From [Phialemoniopsis] sp. UDSM-2020 (taxonomy: Eukaryota > Ascomycota > Sordariomycetes > Thyridiales > Thyridiaceae), in contig JAEILZ010000002.1 in the NCBI GenBank assembly GCA_018873225.1, forward strand, positions 4,960,001 to 5,024,000: a stretch of DNA of 64,000 nt. Reading direction: 5' to 3'. Of this stretch, positions 12,767 to 22,489 are shown piece by piece (the first letter of the stretch is position 1; each line of letters starts with the position of its first letter). Both the position numbers and the translations under genes were made by a program. The notes under the pieces were generated by a model. That model had not been told where the DNA came from and ran no database searches. It was given only the letters and a program-made list of their open reading frames with translations.

Positions 12767-14052
12767 ATGCTGATCGGCATCTGCGGCAGTATGTACCTCA
12801 CCCACACACATCCACAACCAATCTGCTAATCACCCTCCTACAGGTGTATGCGCCGGTAAGAGCACAGTTGCTCAGTACCTGGTAGATCATCACGGCTTCA
12901 AGAGGCTCCGGATCGAGCCCGCGAAGAAGGTCACCAACGGCGATGGCCTGGACCTAGCCACGCCCGAGTCGGAGGTACCGCCCACGGTCCCCAACTCCCG
13001 CTCACCCGCCGCCGTCAACGGCACGCATCAGAAGCAGCTGCAGCTGCCCGTCCACCCGTCGCCCAGGCAGCAGGTCGTCACCTGCGCCTCGGCCGAGGAC
13101 CTCCTCGAGTTCGTCACCAAGCGCTGGCGCCACCGCTGGGTTACGACCGACATCCCGACCGAGGCGGTGCTCGACACCTTTGCGCGTCGGCCCTTCTTCC
13201 TGCTCATCTCGGTCGACGCCCCCGTCACCGTCCGCTGGCGCCGGTACCAGCAGCGCCAGCTCCGGCGGCAGCGCGCGCAGCACGGCCGCGACGACGACGG
13301 GCACGCCGTGCGCGACGCCACGGGCGCCATCGCCCTCGAGTCCTTCGTCACCAAGTCCGACGCGCACCTGTACGACCCGTCCGCGGGCCACACGCCGCTC
13401 ATGTCCCGCGCCTCGGTCAAGCTGCTCAACACCTCGTCGGACCTCGCGCACCTCTACGCCACCCTCGCGCGCGTCGACCTGCCGAACCCGGACCGCCTGC
13501 GCCCCGGCTGGGACACGTACTTCATGGCCCTCGCCTCCCTCGCCGCCCGGCGCTCCAACTGCATGAAGCGCCGCGTGGGCTGCGTCCTCGTGCGCGAGCG
13601 CCGCGTCATCTCGACGGGCTACAACGGCACGCCCCGCGGGTTGCGCAACTGCGACGAAGGCGGGTGCGGCCGGTGCAACGAGGGCCTGTCGTCGGGCGTA
13701 GGGCTCGCGACGTGCCTGTGCATCCATGCCGAGGAGAATGCGCTGCTCGAGGCCGGACGGGAGCGCATCCGCGAGGGGGCGACGCTCTACTGCGACACGT
13801 GCCCTTGCCTGACGTGCAGCATCAAGATCGCGCAGGTGGGCATCTCCGAGGTAGTGTATAGCCAAGGGTACAGCATGGACGGAGAGACGGCGGCCGTGTT
13901 CCGCGAGGCTGGCGTGCGGCTGAGGCAGTTTGTACCGGTAAGTGCTTTTTGTCCGTGCTGCAGTCATCAATGGGAAGTTGTGCTAACATCTTCAACAACA
14001 GCCTGCCGGAGGTCTTATTCATCTCGAAAAGATGGACTTGTATGAAGATTGA
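12767..14052 (+). CDS. DCD1: Deoxycytidylate (dCMP) deaminase with N-terminal P-loop domain
   Basis: Converts dCMP to dUMP, feeding dTTP synthesis. Exons 12767..12788, 12844..13937 and 14002..14052, giving 388 aa. The first exon has only 22 nt (MLIGICG plus one base); its intron runs GTATGT ... TGCTAATC ... CTACAG. Splicing creates the P-loop GICGSVCAGKST at the extreme N-terminus. The last exon encodes PAGGLIHLEKMDLYED. Residues 1-200 form a nucleoside-kinase-like P-loop domain, as in fungal Dcd1 proteins. The catalytic domain is C-terminal: the zinc ligand and proton shuttle are H302 and E304 in CIHAEENALLEAG, and the zinc cysteines are C329 and C332 in CPCLTCS. The coding sequence is very GC-rich at third positions. 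Two long antisense frames over it are shadows. Confidence 0.93.
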
Positions 14053-14741
14053 AAACCGAGGGCATGCTTCAAATATGCTGTTATGGATGCGCGGTTGGGT
14101 GCATAGCATCGGGGGTTATTTGTTACGATCAGGGGAACAGTTGTTGTAGCATAGCGGAGGGAAATAGATGATATATCTTCATGAACATGACATTTCTCTG
14201 CCTCAATGATCTCAATATACCTCGATCATTTGACACACCAGTGCAAGGCCATCACTTCTCTTGGGGTTATTTCTTGTCGTGGGCAAGAGAGTCAGACAGT
14301 AGTGTTAAAGATTGGTATCAGTAAAATTAGGAAATAGTAAAAGAGGTGACAACTATATACATAGCGTTGAAACCCCTTGAGAATTATCGCGCTCTCGGTA
14401 ATAAAGGCACAGCTGCGACAGGCTATCGCCGCATCGGCTGATCCGCGAGATCGCTTGGTTTTGATGTCAGACCAATAATGCCCTCTCATCTATATCCGGG
14501 CTTCGAAACAAGACAAGCTCGACGACAACCAGAGCTGCGTACACACTCTGATTCGTTGGTTGAGGTCCAGAGCCGTGGAAGACAAAAACAGCCATCCTCG
14601 GCGCCAGGAACAAATATTTTTCCAAGTCTGCACCACATCACCACGTCACCACACTCAACATCATCTTGAAACCATCGATGCGCCTCGACCCAACCGCAAT
14701 ATCCCCCATGCTCAGATCCTTCCGTTCGCGCCTTTCGTCGC
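14053..14741. other. Intergenic between convergent genes
   Basis: Contains the 3' ends of the dCMP deaminase gene and of the small membrane protein gene on the other strand. No supported gene. Confidence 0.6.
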
Positions 14742-14936
14742 TTAGACGGTAGACTTGGCCGCCCGGCGGGCGACGAGCTTCTTGTGGACGAAGAGGGAGA
14801 TCAGGCCAATGGCGACGACTCCGACGATACAGAAGACGACCATGACACCGGCCTCACGGGCGGGCCAGCTCTTCTCGCGCTTGACGAGCTCGCTCATGAC
14901 GGCGTCGCGGATGGCAATGGTGTTGATGGCAGGCAT
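14742..14936 (-). CDS. Small single-span membrane protein (64 aa), family not named
   Basis: The reading frame starts MPAINTIAIRDAV. An amphipathic, charged N-terminal half (VKREKSWPAREAG) is followed by one transmembrane helix at about residues 30-50 (GVMVVFCIVGVVAIGLISLF) and a basic tail (HKKLVARRAAKSTV). The positive-inside rule would put the C-terminus in the cytosol. I recognise it only as a typical short conserved fungal membrane protein, without known function. Support for a real gene: a well-formed intron acceptor with a GCTAAC branch site (14961..14966) ends at 14946, ten bases before the ATG, so the gene probably has a 5' UTR intron. The ATG context CACAATGC is good. Being so short, it needs transcript or homology confirmation. 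Confidence 0.6.
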   Translation of the reverse strand: MPAINTIAIRDAVMSELVKREKSWPAREAGVMVVFCIVGVVAIGLISLFVHKKLVARRAAKSTV

Positions 14937-17479
14937 TGTGGCTGGCTGCGCGAATTGTTTGTTAGCGGCTGGGACCAGAGAAAATAATAAAGAAGCGAGA
15001 AGTCATCAGCGCAAGTGCGACTCGAGGTCTCAATTGACTCGACTCCAAGGCCGTTCCGGATGTGGATTGTTTTGTTGCAACAATTTCTCTGGAGCTTTGA
15101 TGTCTAGCTCTGTTCGTTGCGATGCGCAAAAAAGGCTTGGCATCCGTCATCTCAATTCATGCAGTAGATGCATTTGAGCGACAGAGAAGATGAAAAACAG
15201 AGGTAAAATCCATCGCAGACCTCGACAATCGAGCAATTGGCCAGCCGCAGAGCTTGGGCGATGTGGTGATGGCTTCAGGGAATGTGTTAATACCTTTTTG
15301 TTTTGAATTGGAGAGATGATTCTCAGGTGATGGGACGGCACGCGTTAGAGCGACTAATGTTATTATTGCTCGGGAGCAGAGTGGAGATGCTGGCGGCGTC
15401 GGGTGATGAAGTGAACAGCACACACGGCAGAGACGAGGTTGAGCAGGAGAGGATTGGGTTGGCGATCTGGAGCTGGAGAGCAACAAAAAGAGTCTCTTGT
15501 TTTCGGCGTCAAGTGCGTTGGAGGGGAAGAAGGGGAAGAGGAGAAGAGAGGAAAGCTTCGGGATCGGTGGGAGAAGTGCGGTAGTAATCAAGTCAGTTTT
15601 TTTGGTCCAGTGGGTATTAGCGGTGGATGGTGGACCTGCGACTTGGGCCTAGTGGGCAGAAAAAAGCTTGGTCGGAAGACGGCAGGGGAGACTGAGAGAG
15701 CAAAAATGGAGACTGGGGGTGCTGAAGCCCAGTGCGTCGCTCTCTCTCATTGTGGCTACTGAAGGGCCTTTTTCCCTCTCTGTTTTCCATTTTGCGCGAA
15801 TTTCTCAATTGCGAATGCCGTGAGCTCTCTCAACATGGGGGCACGGATGGGCATGGGCTTGATCGAGCAGGGATTCCCACTCGCGGTGACGAAATATGGG
15901 GCATCAATCTTCTTGTTGCTCGAGCTATCCACATGCATGACCGGTGCCGAATCAGGTACATGTTAACGCCTATCGGTACCTGCGATTGCACCCGAGCACT
16001 CGAGGTCAAGGAGCTGAGAGCTCAGGCGCGATTGAGTGCTTCTGTAGTTACCTTTCGCGGCGCCACTGTGCTACAAGATCACCGCCCTGGGCGTATTAGC
16101 ACCTCGAGTCAACGCTGCACTCCAGGTCTTGGCGCTGCTAAAGAGCGGGAGTCCGCGTTCAGGGCGAGGTAGTTCGGCCTTTGACAGCGCCGTCTTTTCC
16201 CATTGGTGAACCCCTATTTTACCGAACGACCATAGCTGGGTCGCGAACTGGTAGAGAAAGAGAGACCTTTCAGGAGGTGACTTGGATGCTGCTTCGGGTC
16301 CAGAGCCTCTCTTAAGTCAAATGAGAGTAACGCAAGTACCTCGGGTGCTTTTTCATGGGTTGGTGTGGAGGCGAATGAAATGCCCTGGAGCGCTTCATTG
16401 TTTTGCGCTGCTTCTCTCGCAGGTCTGGTACGAACCTGGAAGCCATAAAGTCCCTCAAAGTTCCCCTATGGGCCTGGGGCTCTCTTGCCGCACCCTGCAG
16501 TGGAGCCGCCGAGCTCACGAGATGACTGATGCCTTTTAGCGCAAAAGTCCTGGGGAGCCCATCATCACCCCAGTGCGTTCCCTGCACACCCCTGTTTGTT
16601 TGTACGTCTAGCTTCTCTAGCTAGGTATGTCCGTCGCAATACCGATTGCCGAGCCATTGATGTGTGAGCGATTTGCTGCCCGTAGAGGACATGGATGGTG
16701 ATGCTAACGATGCTGTTGCTTACTCTTGTCGCCCCGGACAAGCCCGTACCGGTCCATTTTTTCCTGCATCCAGAAAATTCTCTCTCGTGGTACCTACAGG
16801 ACACCAGATGCAGGAAGAGTATGGCTTTGGAATGAGACAGCGCCGTACCATCAAAATAGACAGAACGGCGAAAGCCAGACGCACGTGTTTATTCCCCAGC
16901 CATGACATGACTGATGTAATAACACTTGCTTGCCTGGGGATTGGCCCAATCAAGGTGATCGTCTTTTACAGCTGAACCTGGCCGTTTCACGCATCATGTA
17001 TTCTGGGGGAGCTGACTCGCAGCCCTCCGCGACCTCCGTGCCTCCGAACCTGGGCCGGTCTTATCATCGCTAGCCCTATCTTTGCTCCGCGGATCTCGGC
17101 GGCTTCGCGTTTAAACATATCGAGTCCTAGCGACGTCCGTGTCTGGTCATCACGATGCATCTACGATACTTTGCACAGCTAGCAGCGGCGCGAAGTAGTT
17201 TTCACGGCCGCCTTGAGGCAGTGCGAAACTACGGCGTAATGCCAATGCTTGGGCATGGGTCAGCCAAGCACGCCCAGATTCTAGGTGAGTATTATCATTA
17301 TCTAGTACGAGGGTAGGCAAATGGCGGTGTCCAAACATTGGCGCTTGAGAGCGATATATATGATTGATTGATGAATGCTAAGTATGTCTGATGGAGCTAC
17401 ATATTGCTATGGGGTTGAAAAGACGCAATGGCAGTGAGGCCGGTACCGCCAGCCGCTCTTTTGATGCATGCTACTGGAT
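14937..17479. other. Leader/intron of the small gene, then empty intergenic DNA
   Basis: The part next to 14937 holds the 5' leader of the small membrane protein gene, with a likely intron acceptor ending at 14946; a possible donor (AAAAGGTATTAAC) lies near 15300 on the minus strand. From about 15600 to 17480 I see nothing beyond short overlapping frames. Confidence 0.5.
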
Positions 17480-18304
17480 CTAGCACTTGATGGCCTCGGG
17501 GCCGGGCGACTTGTACTGCTTGCCGCCGTTGTCGGGCTGGCCCATGGGGCCGTAGATGTTGATGAGGATACCGGGATCGTTGGCGCTGTAGGCGCCGGGG
17601 AAGCTGACCGTCTGGGACGGGGAGAAGCTGCCGCTGCCAGACACGCGGATCTGGGCGCACGACTGGTAGAACTGCGCCTGCCCCTGGTTCTTAGCCGAGT
17701 GCAGCGCCAGGATCTCGACGCGCATGAGGTACTGGCCCGGGGCGATGCACGTGGGCATGTTGAAGTAGGACCAGCCGTTGTTCTGGATCATGCGGTCGAC
17801 GCCCCACGTCTTGCTGCCCGTGTCGAAGCCGTCGTCGGCGATCTTGAACCACTTGAGCCCCTGCTGGTTGGCCGAAGCGGCGTTGTCGACCTTGGCGAGG
17901 TAGGCCATGACGGGGCCCTTGTGCGACTTGGCGATCGGGTTGTCCGGGTCGCCGCCGAACTGGGCGCCGCCGACGACGTGCTGCCAGTAGGCGCCGATCT
18001 TGTCGCCGGGGGCGATGTCGATGATGTCCTGCGAGGTCGAGCCGGGCTGGCCGCAGACGATGCTGTTGCTGTTGACATCCTGCACGGGGTTGTTGTTGTT
18101 GGGTGCGCGGAGGCCCTTGAGCTGGCCCTTGGACTGGCCGTTCACAGACACTTGCTGTCAGGTTAGAGAATGTCAGTCCAGTCATGCTATCTCTTGCGAC
18201 CCGACCCATCTTGGTCAAGCAAGAAACAGATGACGAACCTGGAAGATGCAGTGCGCCTGAGCGGCAGCACAGAAGGCCACGACGGCTCCCAAGGAGAACT
18301 TCAT
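17480..18304 (-). CDS. Secreted AA9 lytic polysaccharide monooxygenase
   Basis: Copper enzyme that oxidatively cleaves cellulose or related glucans outside the cell. Exons 18239..18304 and 17480..18154 (84-nt intron, GTTCGT to GACAG), 246 aa. A 17-residue signal peptide (MKFSLGAVVAFCAAAQA) ends exactly before His, as copper binding by the mature N-terminus requires. The histidine brace is His1 plus H64 (YWQH, mature numbering). Y168 in QFYQSC fills the axial site, with H157 and Q166 nearby. The C-terminus is the usual short AA9 end (PGPEAIKC), with no cellulose-binding module or GPI signal. The mature protein begins HCIFQQVSVNG where relatives often have HTIF, so it has an extra cysteine next to the copper ligand. 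A TATA box lies 94 nt upstream of the start codon. Confidence 0.95.
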
Positions 18305-18397
18305 GATTACCCGGTGATGTGATTGACTCTTGATCGTGTTTGGTCGTGCCGATCTCCACGAACAGACGATTTCCTGGAAAGGATGACTATGCGGCGC

Positions 18398-18408
18398 TTT
18401 ATATATAT
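18398..18408 (-). promoter_or_regulatory. TATA box of the AA9 LPMO gene
   Basis: On the minus strand the sequence reads TATATATAAA, starting about 100 nt and ending 94 nt upstream of the LPMO start codon. That is a normal position for a fungal TATA element of an inducible secreted-enzyme gene. Confidence 0.6.
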
Positions 18409-18653
18409 CTCCTCCATCCAGGTCCTGACGCCGCGCAATGTTCGGCAAGCAGCGGTGCCCCTCGACATCCAATGTAACGCCGGCCGCTCTCAGTACAGAA
18501 GAAGCGCCGAAGGCGTCACTCCCGACCAGCACAGGAGACGACTCCCATATTGCCCAGACTGCTGCCCATCCCTGCTTTGAGTGAACGGCGAGGGTGTCAG
18601 CGAATCGCTGCGCTGCCGAAACACGGGGCCGCCACAGTCGGCAATCTGACATG

Positions 18654-18808
18654 GCGGGGCCCCAGACCTGTGAGGGATGCGGTTAATATAAGCATTATAG
18701 TCGATACATTGAGTGCCAGATTGGGTCGCTCCGTGAGAAGACCAAATGGCTGCCGCCCGAGGTATAGCGCCTCTGCCCCTACACACGAGGCTCATACCGC
18801 GTGTGGGG
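18654..18808 (+). promoter_or_regulatory. Candidate CreA/Cre1 sites upstream of the LPMO gene
   Basis: GCGGGG at 18654..18659 and GTGGGG at 18803..18808 both match the SYGGRG consensus of the carbon-catabolite repressor and lie 350-500 nt upstream of the LPMO start. Cellulase and LPMO genes are commonly CreA-repressed, but the motif is short and occurs often by chance. Confidence 0.3.
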
Positions 18809-19806
18809 TGTCCAGCGAGCGGGCGGCTCCAGATTGAGGACAAGACGGAAGCATTCCCTGCGTCCCGAAACGGCGAATGGTATTGCCCCCCTATATTGAC
18901 GCACAGCAACAACATGACGACGATCACTTGCGGTGCCCTGCTCCTGACGGCGTGTTGCACCACAGTATTGTAGCATCTCGCTACCGCGATGGCTGCCAGG
19001 AATTCCTGGTTTTGAGAGAGTCCCGTGCTGCGGGGTGAGGCATCGAGCAATTTAGAGAAGACGACATGACAAAAGATGCACCCATTGTCAACATACGCTC
19101 GGCTATCGGAGCCGAAGACGCTATGTTGGAAAGGCGAGCAAAACAAGTGATAAAAGAGACGCGGAAGACCGTAGAAGAATTACCGAAGCTCACGAGACCA
19201 AGAACCCGGGAGTTGTGCAAGTTCCCGTGTCTGGTACCTACCTCTCGTCGTCCTTGCGGGGGTGGGCATATCTTGTGCGAGCAAAGTCTCAAACCCTCCC
19301 GATTCCAGCCTTGTGGACCCCTCAAAGCCAGCCCAGCTCTATCGCAACCACATCGCGAGGCTGTGAGGCTCCTCTGTATGTACATTCCAAGATGTATTGT
19401 TTTGTTGATGCGGTGTTGCTTCCTCCCCATAATAGCGTGGACACGGATTTAGCGCCGCCTCTCCCGCTGACAGCTGTCCCGAGGTCAAGGCCAGGGTTAT
19501 GGAATCGCCCCAGAATGAACCTGATGTAGCCTATCACGAGGCGTCAGCTGCCCCATCGTCCCAGTCTACCCCAGCCCCCAAGAGACAAGCCGAGGTCCGC
19601 CATGTTTCCATTCCCCTCTAGCCAAAGACATCGCTGGGATTAACAAGCCTCGATGACCTCAGTGCCGACTTAGCATCTCCAGTCTTCAACACCACTCATC
19701 CCCATCACGACTTTCAACTTGATTTCCCTTCCAGCCTCCATTGTCCCTCGGCTTGTTCGCTGTCATCTCATAACGCCACACATTTCATCTTTGTATATCT
19801 GCAAAC

Positions 19807-20129
19807 ATGTCCAAGTCATTCACGAAAGCCGAGGTTGCCAAGCACAAGGATGAGAAGGAGGGCATGTTCATCATTGTCGACGACGGCGTCTACGATGTTG
19901 CCGGTAAGCTCTTTCACCCCTTGTCACCGCGCAAATCCTTCAACCATGCTGACACGAGGCTGGTGCACAAGGCTTCCTGGAGGAGCACCCCGGCGGCGCC
20001 AAGATCCTGAAGCGCATGGCCGGCAAGGACGCTACCAAGCAATTCTGGAAGTACCACAACCAGAAGGTCCTGGAAAAGTACACCGGCAAGCTGAAGGTCG
20101 GCACTCTGGCCGAGAGCGCCAAGTTGTGA
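19807..20129 (+). CDS. Small cytochrome b5-like heme protein
   Basis: One-domain cytochrome b5 fold, predicted to carry electrons with a b-type heme. Exons 19807..19903 and 19972..20129; the 68-nt intron (GTAAGC ... CACAAG) splits a glycine codon. The spliced protein has 84 aa and starts MSKSFTKAEVAKHKD. The axial heme ligands are H38 in EEHPGG and H61 in FWKYHNQK, 23 residues apart, close to the classic b5 spacing. There is no membrane tail, so it should be soluble, unlike ER-anchored b5. The C-terminus is TLAESAKL. It could serve a desaturase, hydroxylase or P450, but nothing nearby identifies a partner. The gene converges with the minus-strand gene at 20401. Confidence 0.9.
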
Positions 20130-20400
20130 AGAGAGAATGTTTTCCGGAAGTTGTACGCGACGGCGCGAGCCTCTTGACTGTCTGGTGATTACGGGCCCCT
20201 TAGAGATGACACCTCTAGACAGGTCGAGCATGGGCACGAGAGGCGTTTTGTGTTGTATTTACCAAACCTGTACTGCATAATGATGTTATGGCGTTCTGCG
20301 CTCATGAATACACTGTCGATCTCACGCAACCAAGACGGATGACCATGGAAGACAAGTCGATGTATTCGACACGCCCCTTCCTCCCTACGAATACACTAAC

Positions 20401-21478
20401 TTACAGCCAACACTTTGATCGTCTCAACACATCATAGTTACTCAGCTTGGTCGTCCTCTCACCACCCGCCGCTACGCCATCGGTCTTGTCTTCATCATGC
20501 TCGTTGTCAACAACACCAGAACTCTCCTCAAAGTAGTAGTGGTCAGCGCCCCTCGCCCACTTAACCCGCCACGCGATGTCGAGCTGCCTCCGGCCCGGCC
20601 CGCCGCCGCAGCTCCCCTCCATGCCCCTGCTGACGGGCGAGTTGACGGCCAGCGCGAACAGGTTCGCCGGCTCGGTGTAGTCCGTCACCAGACCGCCGCG
20701 GTAGTACGCCAGCACGAGGTAGAAGACGGCGCCGTGCCAGGCCGCCGTGTGCGTCGACGTGTACTCCTGCATGCGCACCGTCGCGTTGAAGGCCTGGAGC
20801 TCGCCGGGCCCCGCGACGATGTTGCCGGTCGCGTTGGCCACGTCCCAGTAGTGCACAAAGGGGCTGCCCATGGCGCCCGCGACGAGCGTCGAGCTGACAA
20901 GGACTGCAAGCGCCTCGGCCATGGAGGGCAGGGTGGTCGGTAGGCCGTGCTCGGTCAGGGCCAGCTCTGTCAGGATGCGCGCGTTGGAGGCGTTGTTGCT
21001 CGTGACGCCGCCGTTGAGGTCGATGGCGAGTCGCCACTGCTCCACGAGGTTCTTCCAGTCTGGCGAAGAGACCTCGTCCGGTGCGTTGGGGTGGGACCTC
21101 TTGTACCTGTTCACATCGCCGGGGACCTGGCAGTGTGCTTTCATGTCCGAGCCCGTCGTGCCCGAGATGTTGAAGTGCGTGGAGCACAGAGACGAGGTCC
21201 AGGAAGACAGCTCGCAGAGTGTGTAGTTTTCCATCTTGGCGCTCTTGCCTAGCACGTAGATGGCATTGGGCAACGACGTATTCGTACCGAGAACGGTTGT
21301 GTTTGTGATGATGTTGTGGTCAATAGGGTACTGTCAAGATCCAATGTTAGTCGATGTTGGAAGTGGCCGAGAGGAACGAAACATACCATCTGAAAGACAG
21401 GAGGACGTCTCCCATACTTCTGGCCCCAGTAAAATATGTCATCTACAACAGTACTGTTGAGCCACTCGCTGTCGTTTG
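20401..21478 (-). CDS. Hypothetical glycoprotein-like membrane or secreted protein, 5' end unresolved
   Basis: Two exons are secure: 20401..21330 and 21387..21478, joined by a 56-nt intron (GTATGT ... TTGACAG) that fuses PPVFQM to YPIDHN. Together they encode about 340 residues with many N-glycosylation sequons (NST, NTT, NTS, NYT, NIS, NAT) and several cysteines, indicating a lumenal or extracellular domain. A hydrophobic stretch (EALAVLVSSTLVAGAMG) and a second (WHGAVFYLVLAYY) may span the membrane. The tail is hydrophilic and acidic. Exon 2 starts in phase 1 after an acceptor at 21479, so at least one upstream exon is missing. The closest donor (CTCG|GTAACT at 21566) is preceded at once by an in-frame TAG, so the upstream exon would be very short or lie elsewhere. 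I do not recognise the family. Confidence 0.6.
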
Positions 21479-22489
21479 CTATGGGTAGTATTAAGGGTCA
21501 ACACCGGACGAGGCTCTCGTGAGCCTTCAGATGCCATTGTGTCGATGGCGAAGGAGACTAAGTTACCGAGCAGGTGGTCAGGCTACATGGCAGCCATGGC
21601 GAATTGGGCACATGGAATGCACTTATACGACCTAGAGCTCTGTCTCTAATAACTCCTAATTGCCATGCATTATACAGTCTCATCGAGCTTCACAGCAATT
21701 GCCAGCTTGAGCTTGGACAACGTGCCGTACCAGCTCAGATCCCAAGCAGGGGTCGCTGCTTCAAGCTATTCAGCTCTTCGGGATCATCTGCATAAGATCC
21801 TAGTCACATTAATGCCTCCCCGTGAATCTGTGACGCAGTTGGCCGCCAGCGTGCGTGTCTTCCCGTGTGCGTTCCCCGGTGGAGTCTCCTGGAGTATGTG
21901 AGAGCTATGCGCACAAGCAGAACGCCCATGTACTTTGTAATGCGACCCAGATAACGCCAAACCTCGTCACCGTTTGAGATAGGAAATTTTTGTTGGTTGG
22001 GCATACTCCGCGCTCACAGCCCCTCCCCCTGACAATCATTGCGGTTGTAGCAGATCGGGAGATCATGGCAGATCATATCGTTTAAGCTTCATTGATCCCT
22101 GAAATGTGCGCCAAAGCGTTCATTGGTTCGACCTACCTTGCTTGCGCATACCTGAGGTGCACGGACTGAAGCTTTTATTGCACGACCAGAGCTGTGCAAC
22201 AAGCACAATTGGCTTTGGTTGGTCGACATAGACTCTTGGAGTTTCACGTGTGAAGGAGACAAGAGAGAAGAGGTCCAACATTTTATCATCATTCACTCGC
22301 GAGCCTTGAATTAAAGGTTATGTATATAGTTCATACTGGCGCTATGAAGCTCCCCGAGTGCAAACGTATGGGGATATCCTAAACGATACTGTAAACCCCT
22401 CAAAGATGATCATAAGACATGGCAACGTGACACCGCGCTCTAGAATCCCAGGGGTACTAAATCCCGTATGCTCTGTTCCCTTGTAGTCA
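21479..22489. other. Unresolved 5' exons and intergenic DNA
   Basis: Should contain the missing N-terminal exon or exons of the minus-strand gene at 20401..21478, and the 3' UTR of the forkhead gene. No frame here shows a convincing signal peptide or transmembrane start. Confidence 0.5.

Larger units (their letters stand above)
18305..19806. other. Intergenic: LPMO and cytochrome b5 promoters
   Basis: Divergent promoter region of 1.5 kb. Apart from the TATA box and the candidate CreA sites listed separately, I see no gene. The 19680-19800 stretch is C/T-rich and is probably the cytochrome b5 leader. Confidence 0.6.

Noticed and set aside
13002..13970. 322-codon minus-strand frame opposite the dCMP deaminase
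   Set aside because: Antisense to the catalytic deaminase; Ala/Arg/Val-biased composition, no domain.
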